Below are positions 5,587 to 12,976 of a stretch of DNA of 13,664 nucleotides, in pieces. How positions within the stretch are numbered: position 1 is the stretch's first letter; each line of letters starts with the position of its first letter. The translations under genes were made by a program, and so were the position numbers. Source of the DNA: Planctomycetota bacterium (GTDB lineage: Bacteria; Planctomycetota; UBA1135; JALUZX01); the NCBI GenBank assembly GCA_027011425.1, contig JALUZX010000074.1, positions 1-13,664 on the forward strand. Direction: 5' to 3'. The notes under the pieces are model-generated. The model saw only the letters and a program-made list of their open reading frames with translations. It was not told where the DNA came from and made no database searches.

Positions 5587-8085
5587 ATGTTCGATCGCTT
5601 TACGGACCGAGCGAAGAAGGTGATGACCCTGGCGCGCCAGGAGGCCACCAGGTTCAACCACGAATACATCGGCACCGAACACATCCTCCTGGGCCTGGTC
5701 CAGGAGGGGAGCGGCGTGGCCGCCACAGTTCTCCGGAACCTGGGCGTGGATCTGGACAAGATCCGCCAGGAGGTGGAGAACATGGTCAAACAAGGCCCGC
5801 CCACCACCACCATGGGCCAGCTCCCCTTCACCCCCAGGGCCAAGAAGGTGCTGGAACTCTCCATGGAGGAGGCATCCAGCCTGGGCCACAACTACGTGGG
5901 CACGGAGCACCTCCTTCTCGGCCTCATCCGGGAGAACGAGGGCATCGCCGCCCAGGTCTTGATGAACCTGGGCGTCAAGCTCGACAGCGTGCGGGAGGAA
6001 GTCCTGGAGTTCCTGGGCGCCGACCCCTCCTCCGACGAGGACGAGGGCGGCCCTCTTGGCGGCACGGAAAACTCCGGCCGGGGCGGCAAGTCCAAGACCC
6101 CCGCCCTGGACTCCTTCGGCCGGGACCTGACCGAACTGGCCCGCGAGGGAAAGCTGGACCCCGTGATCGGGCGCCACGCCGAAATCGAGCGGGTGATCCA
6201 GATCCTCTCCCGGCGCACCAAGAACAACCCGGTCCTTCTCGGCGAGGCCGGCGTGGGCAAAACGGCCATCGTTGAAGGCCTGGCCCAGAGCATCGTCAAG
6301 GGAGACGTGCCCGACACCCTCCGCCACAAGAGGATCGTGGTCCTCGACCTTGCCATGATGGTGGCCGGAACCAAGTATCGCGGCCAGTTCGAGGAGCGCA
6401 TCAAGGCTGTCATGACGGAGGTCCGCAAATCCAAGGACGTAATCCTCTTCATCGACGAGCTGCATACCTTGGTGGGGGCCGGCGGCGCCGAGGGCGCCAT
6501 CGACGCCAGCAACGTGCTCAAGCCCGCTCTCTCCCGGGGCGAGGTGCAGTGCATCGGGGCCACCACCATGGACGAATACCGCAAGTACATCGAAAAGGAC
6601 GGCGCCCTGGAGCGGCGTTTCCAGACGGTCATGGTGGAACCACCCTCCCGCCAAGAAGCGGTGGAGATCCTCCAAGGGCTCAGGGACAAGTACGAGGCCC
6701 ACCACAGAGTGCGTTACACCGACGAAGCTCTCGAGGCGGCCGTGGACCTCTCCATGCGCTACATCAACGGCCGGTTCCTTCCGGACAAGGCCATCGACGT
6801 CATGGACGAGGCCGGGGCGCGGGTGCGCCTCCAGAACATGACCCCCCCGCCCGACCTGAAGGAGATGGACGAGGAGGTGGCCCGCCTGGAGAAGGAAAAG
6901 GAAGAGGCCGTGGCCAACCAGGACTTCGAGCGCGCCGCGGCCCTGCGCGACCAGGCCCACCAGCTTCGTATGAAGAAAGAGGCCATCCAGAAGGAGTGGC
7001 GCGAGAAGGAAGCCCAGAAGGAGATGGGCGGCGAGGTGGACGTGGAAGTCATCTCCGAGACGGTTTCCAAGATGACCGGAATCCCGCTTACCCGGATCAG
7101 CAAAGGCGAGGCCGAGAGGCTCCTCTCCATGGAGGAAGAACTCCGCAAGGAGGTGGTCCACCAGGACCGGGCCATCCACGCCATCGCCCGGGCGGTCCGC
7201 CGGTCCCGATCGGGCCTCAAGGACCCCAGGCGTCCCATGGGCTCCTTCATCTTCCTGGGCCCCTCGGGGGTGGGGAAGACCCACCTCAGCAAGTGCCTGG
7301 CCAAGTTCATGTTCGGCGACGAGGACGCGATCATCCAGATCGACATGTCCGAATACATGGAGAAGCACAACGCCTCCCGGCTCGTCGGCGCGCCTCCGGG
7401 CTACGTGGGTTACGAGGAGGGCGGCCAGCTCACGGAGAAGATCCGCCGCAGGCCCTACGCTGTGGTGCTCCTGGACGAAATCGAGAAGGCCCACTCCGAT
7501 GTCTTCAACATGCTCCTCCAGATCATGGAGGAAGGCCGCCTCACCGACTCTTTCGGGAGGCACATCGACTTCAAGAACGTGATCCTCATCATGACCTCCA
7601 ACGTGGGGGCCAACCTCATCCGCTCCAGCGGAGGCCTGGGCTTCGTCCAGAAGACGGAGGAGCAAACCTACGAAAAGATGAAGGAGATGCTCATGTCGGA
7701 GGTGGAGCGCCACTTCCGGCCGGAGTTCCTCAACCGGGTGGACGAAATCATCGTCTTCAACAGCCTCACCAAGGAAGACCTGAGCAAGATCATCCATATC
7801 GAGATGAGGAAGGTGAGGGAGAGGCTCGCCGAGAGGGGCGTGGAGATGGTCCTCACCGACGAGGCCGTGGAACTCCTCATCGAGCGCGGGCACCACATGG
7901 AATACGGCGCGCGGCCGCTGAGGCGGGCCATCGAGCGGAACATCGAAGACCCCCTGGCCGAGGAGATTCTCAAGGGGACCTTCAAGGAAGGCGAGGTCAT
8001 CGAGGCCTACGTGGAGAACGGAACCATCAAGTTCCGGAAGGCCGAAAAGAAGGATCCCGTGGAAACGGGATCCAAGGACTCCTGA
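5587..8085 (+). CDS. clpC: ClpC, AAA+ unfoldase of the ClpCP protease
   Basis: The 832-residue Hsp100 protein unfolds substrates, notably arginine-phosphorylated ones, and feeds them to ClpP. Domains in order: a double Clp_N repeat (1-70 and 80-145); first AAA+ module with Walker A GEAGVGKT (219-226) and Walker B V-I-L-F-I-D-E (285-291); a middle domain with a UVR-like motif (about 425-470, [11 protein letters not shown]); second AAA+ module with GPSGVGKT (558-565), V-V-L-L-D-E (626-631) and the N-R-V-D-E arginine-finger region (716-720). The LGF tripeptide at 684-686 fits the ClpP-docking loop. The short middle domain separates ClpC from ClpB, and the tandem UVR-bearing partners McsA/McsB confirm it. 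The start is the ATG at 5587, with AGAGGA 8 bases upstream; a longer in-frame reading from 5539 is not family-like. clpP is not in the window. Confidence 0.97.
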   Translation: MFDRFTDRAKKVMTLARQEATRFNHEYIGTEHILLGLVQEGSGVAATVLRNLGVDLDKIRQEVENMVKQGPPTTTMGQLPFTPRAKKVLELSMEEASSLGHNYVGTEHLLLGLIRENEGIAAQVLMNLGVKLDSVREEVLEFLGADPSSDEDEGGPLGGTENSGRGGKSKTPALDSFGRDLTELAREGKLDPVIGRHAEIERVIQILSRRTKNNPVLLGEAGVGKTAIVEGLAQSIVKGDVPDTLRHKRIVVLDLAMMVAGTKYRGQFEERIKAVMTEVRKSKDVILFIDELHTLVGAGGAEGAIDASNVLKPALSRGEVQCIGATTMDEYRKYIEKDGALERRFQTVMVEPPSRQEAVEILQGLRDKYEAHHRVRYTDEALEAAVDLSMRYINGRFLPDKAIDVMDEAGARVRLQNMTPPPDLKEMDEEVARLEKEKEEAVANQDFERAAALRDQAHQLRMKKEAIQKEWREKEAQKEMGGEVDVEVISETVSKMTGIPLTRISKGEAERLLSMEEELRKEVVHQDRAIHAIARAVRRSRSGLKDPRRPMGSFIFLGPSGVGKTHLSKCLAKFMFGDEDAIIQIDMSEYMEKHNASRLVGAPPGYVGYEEGGQLTEKIRRRPYAVVLLDEIEKAHSDVFNMLLQIMEEGRLTDSFGRHIDFKNVILIMTSNVGANLIRSSGGLGFVQKTEEQTYEKMKEMLMSEVERHFRPEFLNRVDEIIVFNSLTKEDLSKIIHIEMRKVRERLAERGVEMVLTDEAVELLIERGHHMEYGARPLRRAIERNIEDPLAEEILKGTFKEGEVIEAYVENGTIKFRKAEKKDPVETGSKDS

Positions 8086-8109
8086 CCCAGCGGAGCAGGT
8101 TCGGCCGAT

Positions 8110-8145
8110 GGAAAGGGGGCGCCTCCAAAGGGGCGCCCCCTTTCC
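8110..8145 (+). terminator. Strong hairpin between convergent clpC and acyltransferase genes
   Basis: GGAAAGGGGGCGCC (8110-8123) and GGCGCCCCCTTTCC (8132-8145) form a perfect 14-bp stem around an 8-base loop. It starts 25 bases after the clpC stop and ends 3 bases before the acyltransferase stop (8149 on the minus strand). Its position suggests a bidirectional terminator. Neither side has a T-run, so it may act with a factor or protect mRNA 3' ends. Confidence 0.65.
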
Positions 8146-8148
8146 GCT

Positions 8149-9282
8149 TCAATCCCCGAGCAGAAAGTTCCCGGCCCAGGGCAACCGCGCACGGATGAAG
8201 CGCGCCATCCAAAGGGGGCCCCACACACCCACCAGGAAATCCAGGACGATCACGGCCGCCGTTCCGCGGAGCGCCCCCAGGCCGTGCCAGTAGAAAAAGT
8301 TCAGGGCCTGGAGAAAGAACCAGTGGGCCAGGTAGATGGTGAAAGCGTTCTTGCCGGCCGACCTGATCCAGGAGGCCTTGAACCCTCTCCTCCGGCCCCA
8401 GTCCAGGAGGAAGAAGACCGCCAGGATGGAGAAGGGAAAACTGAAAACTTTCCAGTGGGAATAGCCGAACAGCATGGCCCTCATGACCCCTCCCCCTCTC
8501 ATGCGGTTTACGAGAAAGGCCGTCTCGCCCACCATGAGGACCCCAAAGAAGGCCAGGAGGGCCCCGGCCAAGGGGAGCTTGAACCGGCCGAGGACGGCCT
8601 TGAGGCGGTCCGGGTAAAGGCCCGCCCAGATTCCCAGGACCACGTAGAAGGCCAGGGAAGGAAAAAAGCAGAGGGAGTATCCGGCCTCTCCCCTGGAGAG
8701 GGCCTGGTGATAGTTCCAACCCGTGACGGTGAATTGAAGGAAGGCGGCCGCCGCCAGGGTGGAGGCGGGACGCCTGCGGACGAGGGCCACGATCCAGGGG
8801 GCCAGGACGTAATACTGCAGGAGCAGAATGATGAACCAGAAGGGGGGGACGGCGTCGCCTTCGAGAAGGAGGTGCAGGAAGTGAAGGACTCCCCAGCCGG
8901 CGCCTTTCTTCCAGGAGAGCCCCCACGCCAGGAAAGACCAGAAAAGGTAGGGAAGAAGGAGTTTCTTCACCCGCCCCCATACGGCCTTCCCCCCGTGGGT
9001 GGACACGGCCAGATAATGGCCCGAAAGGAAGAGAAAGAGGGGAACGGCGAAGGAACTCCATTCGTGGAGGAAGCTCCAAAAGGGCGTGGGAAGAAAGAAA
9101 ATCCCCAGCCAGGGTTTCTCTCCCTGGAATCCCCCTCCAAGTTGGAAAGCCTGTCCCTGGTAAGAGATGATGGCGTGGGTCAGTACCACGGCCAGGATGG
9201 CCGTCCCCCGCAACAAGGGAAAGACCTTCCAGAGAGGAAGGATCTTCCTGGGCGTTCCGGCGCCGGGGCCTTTCTCCTTCAT
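8149..9282 (-). CDS. Membrane acyltransferase, Acyl_transf_3 (OafA/NodX-like) family
   Basis: The 377-residue product is an integral membrane protein with roughly ten hydrophobic segments. It opens with L-L-R-G-T-A-I-L-A-V-V-L-T-H-A (about 23-37), matching the conserved RG...H motif in the first helix of this family (His36). S-G-H-Y at 87-90 and G-K-N-A-F-T-I-Y-L-A-H-W (310-321) near the last helices are also typical. Such enzymes O-acetylate or otherwise acylate cell-surface sugars or lipids; the substrate here is unknown. The ATG at 9282 is annotated, but a TTG at 9291 has GGAGG 7 bases upstream and may be the true start; a GTG at 9330 is less likely. It lies about 90 bp downstream of the UroD-family gene on the same strand, so co-transcription is possible. 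Its 3' end meets the hairpin shared with clpC. Confidence 0.85.
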   Translation of the reverse strand: MKEKGPGAGTPRKILPLWKVFPLLRGTAILAVVLTHAIISYQGQAFQLGGGFQGEKPWLGIFFLPTPFWSFLHEWSSFAVPLFLFLSGHYLAVSTHGGKAVWGRVKKLLLPYLFWSFLAWGLSWKKGAGWGVLHFLHLLLEGDAVPPFWFIILLLQYYVLAPWIVALVRRRPASTLAAAAFLQFTVTGWNYHQALSRGEAGYSLCFFPSLAFYVVLGIWAGLYPDRLKAVLGRFKLPLAGALLAFFGVLMVGETAFLVNRMRGGGVMRAMLFGYSHWKVFSFPFSILAVFFLLDWGRRRGFKASWIRSAGKNAFTIYLAHWFFLQALNFFYWHGLGALRGTAAVIVLDFLVGVWGPLWMARFIRARLPWAGNFLLGD

Positions 9283-9376
9283 TTGTGCCAAGGGCTCCCC
9301 TCCGCCAAAGGGTTCGAAGCGTGGCTCCACCTTTCCTGGATCGGGTCCCGCTCTCCTCTCCCTGAACCCCCTCCCC

Positions 9377-10660
9377 TCAACTCTTTCCGATCGGGTAGAC
9401 CCCGACCCGGCGCACCGTCTCGTAGAGGGCCAGGACGTTCTCCACGGGAGAGCCGGGTTGGACGTTGTGGATGGTGTTGAAGACGAATCCCCCCCCGGGG
9501 CCGAAGATCCGGACGCGCTCTTCCACCTCCCTCTTCACATCTTCGGGAGTTCCGAAAGGCAGGGTCTTCTGGGTGTCCACCCCTCCCCCCCAGAAGACGA
9601 TCGCCTCGCCGAACTCCGCCTTCAATTCCCGGGGATCCATGCCCCGGGCCGAACACTGGACCGGGTTGAGAATGTCGAAGCCGGCCTCGATGAAATGCGG
9701 GATCAAGGGCCTCACCCCTCCGCAGGAGTGGATGAAAGTCTTCCACGTGGTGTGGTGGTGGACCCAGTCGTTGAGCCTCTTGTGGAAGGGCTGGAAGAGT
9801 TCCTTGTAGGTCTCCACCGAAAGGAAAGGGCCCCGCTGGGTCCCGAAGTCCGTGCCCGTGAGCATCACGGCCGTCACCTTGTCCCCAACCGCCTCGTGGA
9901 GCCTCTCCAGGTTCTTCAGGGCGATCTCGCACTGGCGCGTAAAGAGTTCCTCGAGGAACTCGGGCCGGGCCTTGATGCTCATATACCATTCGGCGATATC
10001 CCGGATCCCCTTGGGGTGTTTGAGCCAGGGAGCGGGCACCAGCGCGATGTCCCCGAAACCCGTTCCCGGCGCCACGAGCAGGATCGCCTTGTCCGTCTCC
10101 TCGTGGATCCTGTTCACCTCGCTGCGGAAATGCTCCAGCTCCGACTCCTCCAGCGGGCCGAATTCCTCCAGGTTGTCCTCCACCGAGAGGGTCTCCTCGT
10201 CGATGGGAGGCTGGCGGACGATGGCATCGAAATAGACCCCTCCTTTGGGCATCCTCCCGCTGGGGGGGGCGGACTTGTCGCCCTCGGGATACTGGAGCAG
10301 GTCCCCGTCCGGTTCCGGTTCGGTGTTGAAGCCTTCCGGGACCAGGACAGGGGTCCCCTGGAAGGTGGTCCAGGGTTTCCAGCCCTCGTTGCGGAAACCG
10401 AACATGGTCCTGGTGGAGCGGACCCCCACTACGTCGGCCCCCAGGGCGTCCAGCAGGTCCAGGTCCGTCACGCCCAGCATCTGGTAGGGGTCCCAGACCT
10501 TCACGGGCGTTCCCGGCGGGTCGAGTTTCAATGCCTGCCGGAGGGCGTAGACCACATTGACGTGCATCCCCGTGACGGGAGTGGCCCCAAGATCGAGGGG
10601 AAGCCTGTCGGGCTCCTTGTGGGCCAGGGCAACCTCCACCCTCTCGCGGGAAGTCAACAT
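9377..10660 (-). CDS. Uroporphyrinogen decarboxylase (URO-D) family protein, probable methyltransferase-like branch
   Basis: The 427-residue product has the URO-D fold of the branch that includes corrinoid methyltransferases (MtaA/CmuA-like), rather than HemE. Seen: the start MLTSRERVEVALAHKEPDR; G-T-D-F-G-T-Q-R-G-P (269-278); F-I-H-S-C-G-G-V-R (309-317); the block from N-P-V-Q to M-D-P-R-E-L-K (332-347); F-W-G-G-G-V-D-T-Q (356-364); and G-P-G-G-G-F-V-F-N-T-I-H-N-V-Q (387-401). His311, Cys313 and Cys336 could form the H-x-C...C zinc site of methyltransferases. HemE is usually about 350 residues and lacks these blocks. The ATG at 10660 has AGGAGG 8 bases upstream. No corrinoid protein or reductive activase is encoded nearby, so the substrate is open. 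A membrane acyltransferase gene follows on the same strand. Confidence 0.88.
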   Translation of the reverse strand: MLTSRERVEVALAHKEPDRLPLDLGATPVTGMHVNVVYALRQALKLDPPGTPVKVWDPYQMLGVTDLDLLDALGADVVGVRSTRTMFGFRNEGWKPWTTFQGTPVLVPEGFNTEPEPDGDLLQYPEGDKSAPPSGRMPKGGVYFDAIVRQPPIDEETLSVEDNLEEFGPLEESELEHFRSEVNRIHEETDKAILLVAPGTGFGDIALVPAPWLKHPKGIRDIAEWYMSIKARPEFLEELFTRQCEIALKNLERLHEAVGDKVTAVMLTGTDFGTQRGPFLSVETYKELFQPFHKRLNDWVHHHTTWKTFIHSCGGVRPLIPHFIEAGFDILNPVQCSARGMDPRELKAEFGEAIVFWGGGVDTQKTLPFGTPEDVKREVEERVRIFGPGGGFVFNTIHNVQPGSPVENVLALYETVRRVGVYPIGKS

Positions 10661-10682
10661 GATCGAAACCTCCTGGATGGAA

Positions 10683-10706
10683 ACCGGATCCAGAAGAGAA
10701 TCCGGT
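10683..10706 (-). promoter_or_regulatory. Inverted repeat in the UroD-family gene leader
   Basis: ACCGGAT and ATCCGGT (7-bp perfect arms, 10-base spacer) lie 23 bases upstream of the UroD-family start. It would form a hairpin in the mRNA leader just before the AGGAGG site, or be an operator for a dimeric repressor. Function not shown. Confidence 0.35.
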
Positions 10707-10909
10707 CCTGGAAAAAGAATTGCAAGGATTCCCTTGTCCCCCGCCCCCGTGGAGAAGGAGACTGGCCGAAAAGGCCGGCCTCGTTCCGGCGGGGGCTTCA
10801 CAAAATCCCAAACTTGGGGAAGATCATGATTTTTTTGGGGATTTTCGAGAGTCCGGGACTTTTGTCGCGTCTGTCCACCAGGACCCTTTTCAAGTAGTGC
10901 GCCGGGCCC

Positions 10910-10931
10910 CAGCCGGCGCCGAGCCCGGCTG
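10910..10931. other. Inverted repeat (hairpin) in divergent spacer
   Basis: CAGCCGG (10910-10916) and CCGGCTG (10925-10931) are perfect 7-bp arms around an 8-base loop. There is no T-run on either side. It could be an operator, an mRNA structure or chance in a very GC-rich stretch. Confidence 0.3.
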
Positions 10932-11044
10932 AAGCCTGACAGTGGGACCCTCTCCACGCCTCTTCGACCCACAGATTCCGCGGAGGTGGCTTTCTCCCAA
11001 AGTTCTTCTCCTTCTCCTTTCATCCGATCAAACTCGGCGGCCTT

Positions 11045-12142
11045 ATGAGCGTGAACCTCGGAATCGAAACGGAGATCCTGGCCCGGCCCCGGCCCACGGG
11101 GGTGGAGAGGGCCCTGCGCCTCTGGCTGGAAGGCCTGGCCGCCCTCCCCGGGGTGGAAGTGACGGCCTTCTCCCGGAAACCCGTCCCGGGCCTTCCCGAA
11201 GGGATCCGGTCCCGCCCGGCTCCTTCACGCCTTCCCCTCTTTCTCTGGAGGGAATGGGCCCTTCCCCGGGCCCTGTCGGAAGAAGAAATCGATGTCTTCC
11301 TCTCCCCCGTCACGGCCTTTCCTCTTCGCTCCCCCGTGCCCGCCGTCGCCACGATCCACGAAATCCCCTGGCTCGAACAAGCCGCGCCGCGTCCCTCGCG
11401 CCGCGAGAGGGCCCGGGTGCTTCTCGCCCTGAAGAGGGCGGACCTGGTCCTGGCCGTCTCGGAAGCCACGGCGGCCCGGTGCCGGGCCCTGGCCGGGAAG
11501 GCCGGCTTCGAACCCAGGCCCATCCGTGTGGTTCCTCACGGGTCCCGGCCTCCCGGTTTTCCCGGTCCGGTTCCGCCCACGGCCTCCCGCAAACCCCTGG
11601 TCCTGGGGATCTCCGCCGCCAGGCCGAGGAAGAATCTCCCCGCCTGGATCCAAGCCTTCGCCCTGGCGGCCGGGGAGATTCCGGAAGCCCGGTTCATCCT
11701 GGTCGGCCCGGAAGGAAAAGAAAGAGAAAGGCTCGAGCGCATTGCCCGCGAATCCGGAGCCACGGGAAAGGTCTTCCTCCCCGGTTACCTGCCCGATTCC
11801 GACGTTTGGGATCTCCTCTCCCGGGCGGCGGTCCTCCTCCACGCTCCCCTCTCCGAGGGATTCGGGTTTCCACCCCTGGAGGCCCTCTCCCTGGGGTGCC
11901 TGCCGGTCTTGAGCCGGCGGGGCGCCCTTCCCGAGATCTGTGGCGAGGCCGCCCTCTACGCCGAAGAACCCCTCACGGCGGGGAGCATCGCCCGCGTCCT
12001 GGTCCGGGCCCTCCGCGATCCGGGGCTCAGGGAAAAACACCTCTCCCAGGCCCCCCAGGTTCTCTCCCGCAGGGATCCCGCCAGGGCGGCCCGGTCCCTC
12101 CTCCAGGCCTGCAGAGACGCCGCCGCCCCTCTTTCCAAATGA
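11045..12142 (+). CDS. Glycosyltransferase family 4 (GT-B, RfaB/WbaZ-like)
   Basis: The 365-residue product is a typical cytoplasmic or membrane-associated GT-B retaining glycosyltransferase. The N-terminal acceptor domain has the R-P-T-G-V-E-R glycine loop (16-22) and A-T-I-H-E-I-P (102-108) typical of this subfamily, and L-V-L-A-V-S-E-A-T (134-142). The C-terminal nucleotide-sugar domain has P-R-K-N-L (194-198), R-F-I-L-V-G-P (216-222) and the E-x7-E motif S-E-G-F-G-F-P-P-L-E-A-L with Glu271 and Glu279. This fits transfer of a mannose- or glucose-like sugar to a surface polysaccharide or glycolipid; the exact sugar is unknown. The ATG at 11045 has only a weak ribosome binding site (GGCGG). 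A second GT4 gene starts 1.2 kb downstream on the same strand, which suggests a surface-polysaccharide locus. Confidence 0.93.
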   Translation: MSVNLGIETEILARPRPTGVERALRLWLEGLAALPGVEVTAFSRKPVPGLPEGIRSRPAPSRLPLFLWREWALPRALSEEEIDVFLSPVTAFPLRSPVPAVATIHEIPWLEQAAPRPSRRERARVLLALKRADLVLAVSEATAARCRALAGKAGFEPRPIRVVPHGSRPPGFPGPVPPTASRKPLVLGISAARPRKNLPAWIQAFALAAGEIPEARFILVGPEGKERERLERIARESGATGKVFLPGYLPDSDVWDLLSRAAVLLHAPLSEGFGFPPLEALSLGCLPVLSRRGALPEICGEAALYAEEPLTAGSIARVLVRALRDPGLREKHLSQAPQVLSRRDPARAARSLLQACRDAAAPLSK

Positions 12143-12202
12143 AGGGGAGAGAACCTTCAAATCCGAAACCAGGGGCAGATAGAGGGAAAAGAGCCCCCGG
12201 GG

Positions 12203-12231
12203 TCGAATACTTCCGGAATTTTTTCTATGAT
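12203..12231 (+). promoter_or_regulatory. Weak candidate promoter before the first PLDc_N gene
   Basis: TCGAAT (12203-12208) and TATGAT (12226-12231), 17 bases apart, match the -35 and -10 consensus at 3/6 and 5/6. They precede the small PLDc_N gene by about 115 bases in a locally AT-richer stretch. Downstream at 12276-12290 a GCCGGC-CCT-GCCGGC hairpin would lie in the leader. Confidence 0.3.
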
Positions 12232-12347
12232 CCGGGTTCCGGCGGGATTCTCATTCATGAAAAATAGTTTTTTTCGCCGGCCCTGCCGGCCGGAAACGGA
12301 CGAGAGGGAATCCCCCGGCCGGGAACCACAACTGGAGGGAAATAGCT

Positions 12348-12578
12348 GTGGCTTTTTTTGCGGGAATGCCGGGTTACCTGGAGTTGTTCATCCTCCTTTT
12401 CGTCGTTTTCATCCTCGCTCTTTGGATCTGGGCCCTCGTCGACTGTCTTACGAAGGAACCATCCGAGGGCAACGACAAGATCGCCTGGCTTTTGGTCATC
12501 CTTCTCCTGAGCTGGGTCGGAGGCCTCCTCTACCTCCTGGTCCGCAGGCCCAGGAGAATTCGGGAATACGGCCGTTGA
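12348..12578 (+). CDS. Small PLDc_N-domain membrane protein, copy 1
   Basis: This 76-residue protein has two membrane helices (about 11-31 and 45-65). Between and after them it carries the PLDc_N signature: W-A-L-V-D-C-L-T at 28-35, N-D-K-I-A-W at 42-47, and G-G-L-L-Y-L-L-V-R-R at 58-67. It ends in a basic tail. PLDc_N is the N-terminal membrane part of cardiolipin synthases but occurs alone in many tiny proteins of unknown function. The N-terminus A-F-F-A-G-M-P-G-Y-L-E-L also resembles the start of TatA-type helices. The GTG start has GGAGG 9 bases upstream. Related copies lie at 12796-12885 (truncated) and 12977-13291. No catalytic HKD motif is present, so it is not a phospholipase. Confidence 0.85.
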   Translation: MAFFAGMPGYLELFILLFVVFILALWIWALVDCLTKEPSEGNDKIAWLLVILLLSWVGGLLYLLVRRPRRIREYGR

Positions 12579-12633
12579 AGGCGGCCTGGCGGGATGGATC
12601 CCAGGCTTCGGGCCTTCGGGAGCTGGACGCCGC
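12575..12633 (+). pseudogene. Relic of the 5' end of the downstream glycosyltransferase gene
   Basis: By hand alignment, 12583-12633 matches 13360-13410, the start of the second glycosyltransferase gene, at 45 of 51 bases. The first 19 bases are identical. Read in the glycosyltransferase frame it gives G-L-A-G-W-I-P-G-F-G-P-S-G-A-G-R-R against G-L-A-G-W-I-L-G-F-G-P-S-G-V-G-R-R. The equivalent of the ATG is TTG at 12575, overlapping the stop of PLDc_N copy 1, and one base is missing between it and the conserved block, so the frame is broken. Similarity ends after 12633. A short interspersed repeat that happens to overlap the gene start is the alternative. Confidence 0.6.
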
Positions 12634-12795
12634 GGCCTCACGGCCTTGCCCCCCCCGGGCCTTCCCGGTAGAATTCCAACTTTCAAGGCACTCCCCTCCC
12701 CCGGGAAAAACGGATTTCACTCCGCGGGCCCGTCCGGCGGGGGATACGCTCAAGAGGAGATTTGTTTCGAGACCCAGGCCGGGAGGGAAGACGAA

Positions 12796-12885
12796 ATCGG
12801 ATTTTTCCATGGAGCGCCGGGTTGCCTGGAGATACTTATCATCATTATCATCGTCCTTGTCCTGTTTTTCTTCTTCGTTCTGTAG
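12796..12885 (+). pseudogene. Truncated PLDc_N-like copy 2 lacking a canonical start codon
   Basis: The segment encodes x-G-F-F-H-G-A-P-G-C-L-E-I-L followed by an Ile/Val/Phe helix and a TAG. It parallels V-A-F-F-A-G-M-P-G-Y-L-E-L-F of copy 1, and DNA similarity starts at the ribosome binding site. GGAGG (12782-12786) is 9 bases from the first codon, exactly as in copy 1, but that codon is ATC instead of GTG. The only in-frame start upstream is a TTG at 12646 with no ribosome binding site. The protein stops before the D-C-x-T and N-D-K-I parts. I read it as a decayed duplicate, although a 29-residue single-helix membrane peptide using a near-cognate start cannot be excluded. Confidence 0.55.
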
Positions 12886-12976
12886 CCCAGGTTTTTCGGG
12901 CGCGTGCACGGCCCGCGTCTCCGAACCTCCGCGACGAACTTGAATAAATCAGGCTGGCTGAAAAAGGGGGCCGGTA

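Larger units (their letters stand above)
10661..11044. other. 384-bp divergent intergenic region
   Basis: This stretch lies between the divergent UroD-family and glycosyltransferase genes. It has no convincing gene on either strand; longer frames here are extensions of the flanking genes. It holds an AT-rich patch with an ATCATGAT palindrome and a T-run (about 10824-10836), a CCCAA-AC-TTGGG inverted repeat (10807-10818), and two hairpins listed separately. I could not find a good -35/-10 pair for either direction. Confidence 0.6.

Noticed and set aside
5092..7896. A 934-codon open frame on the minus strand opposite mcsB and clpC
   Set aside because: It is the antisense shadow of clpC and the 3' end of mcsB in GC-rich DNA. 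The plus-strand frames carry unmistakable McsB and ClpC motifs; the antisense product is His/Leu/Gly-rich low-complexity sequence without a family signature.
6549..8198. A 549-codon plus-strand frame within clpC
   Set aside because: It overlaps clpC in another frame and is Arg/Gly/Pro-rich, the usual result of reading GC-rich codons out of frame.
8284..9480. A 398-codon plus-strand frame opposite the acyltransferase gene
   Set aside because: The minus-strand product has clear membrane helices and Acyl_transf_3 motifs. The plus frame is Glu/Gly/Pro-rich shadow sequence.
10942..12267. A 441-codon plus-strand frame overlapping the first glycosyltransferase gene
   Set aside because: It is Pro/Arg/Gly-rich, with no domain, while the frame starting at 11045 has full GT4 motifs.
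12227..12943. A 238-codon plus-strand frame across the PLDc_N region
   Set aside because: It crosses PLDc_N copy 1 out of frame, is Arg/Pro-rich and has no domain or ribosome binding site.
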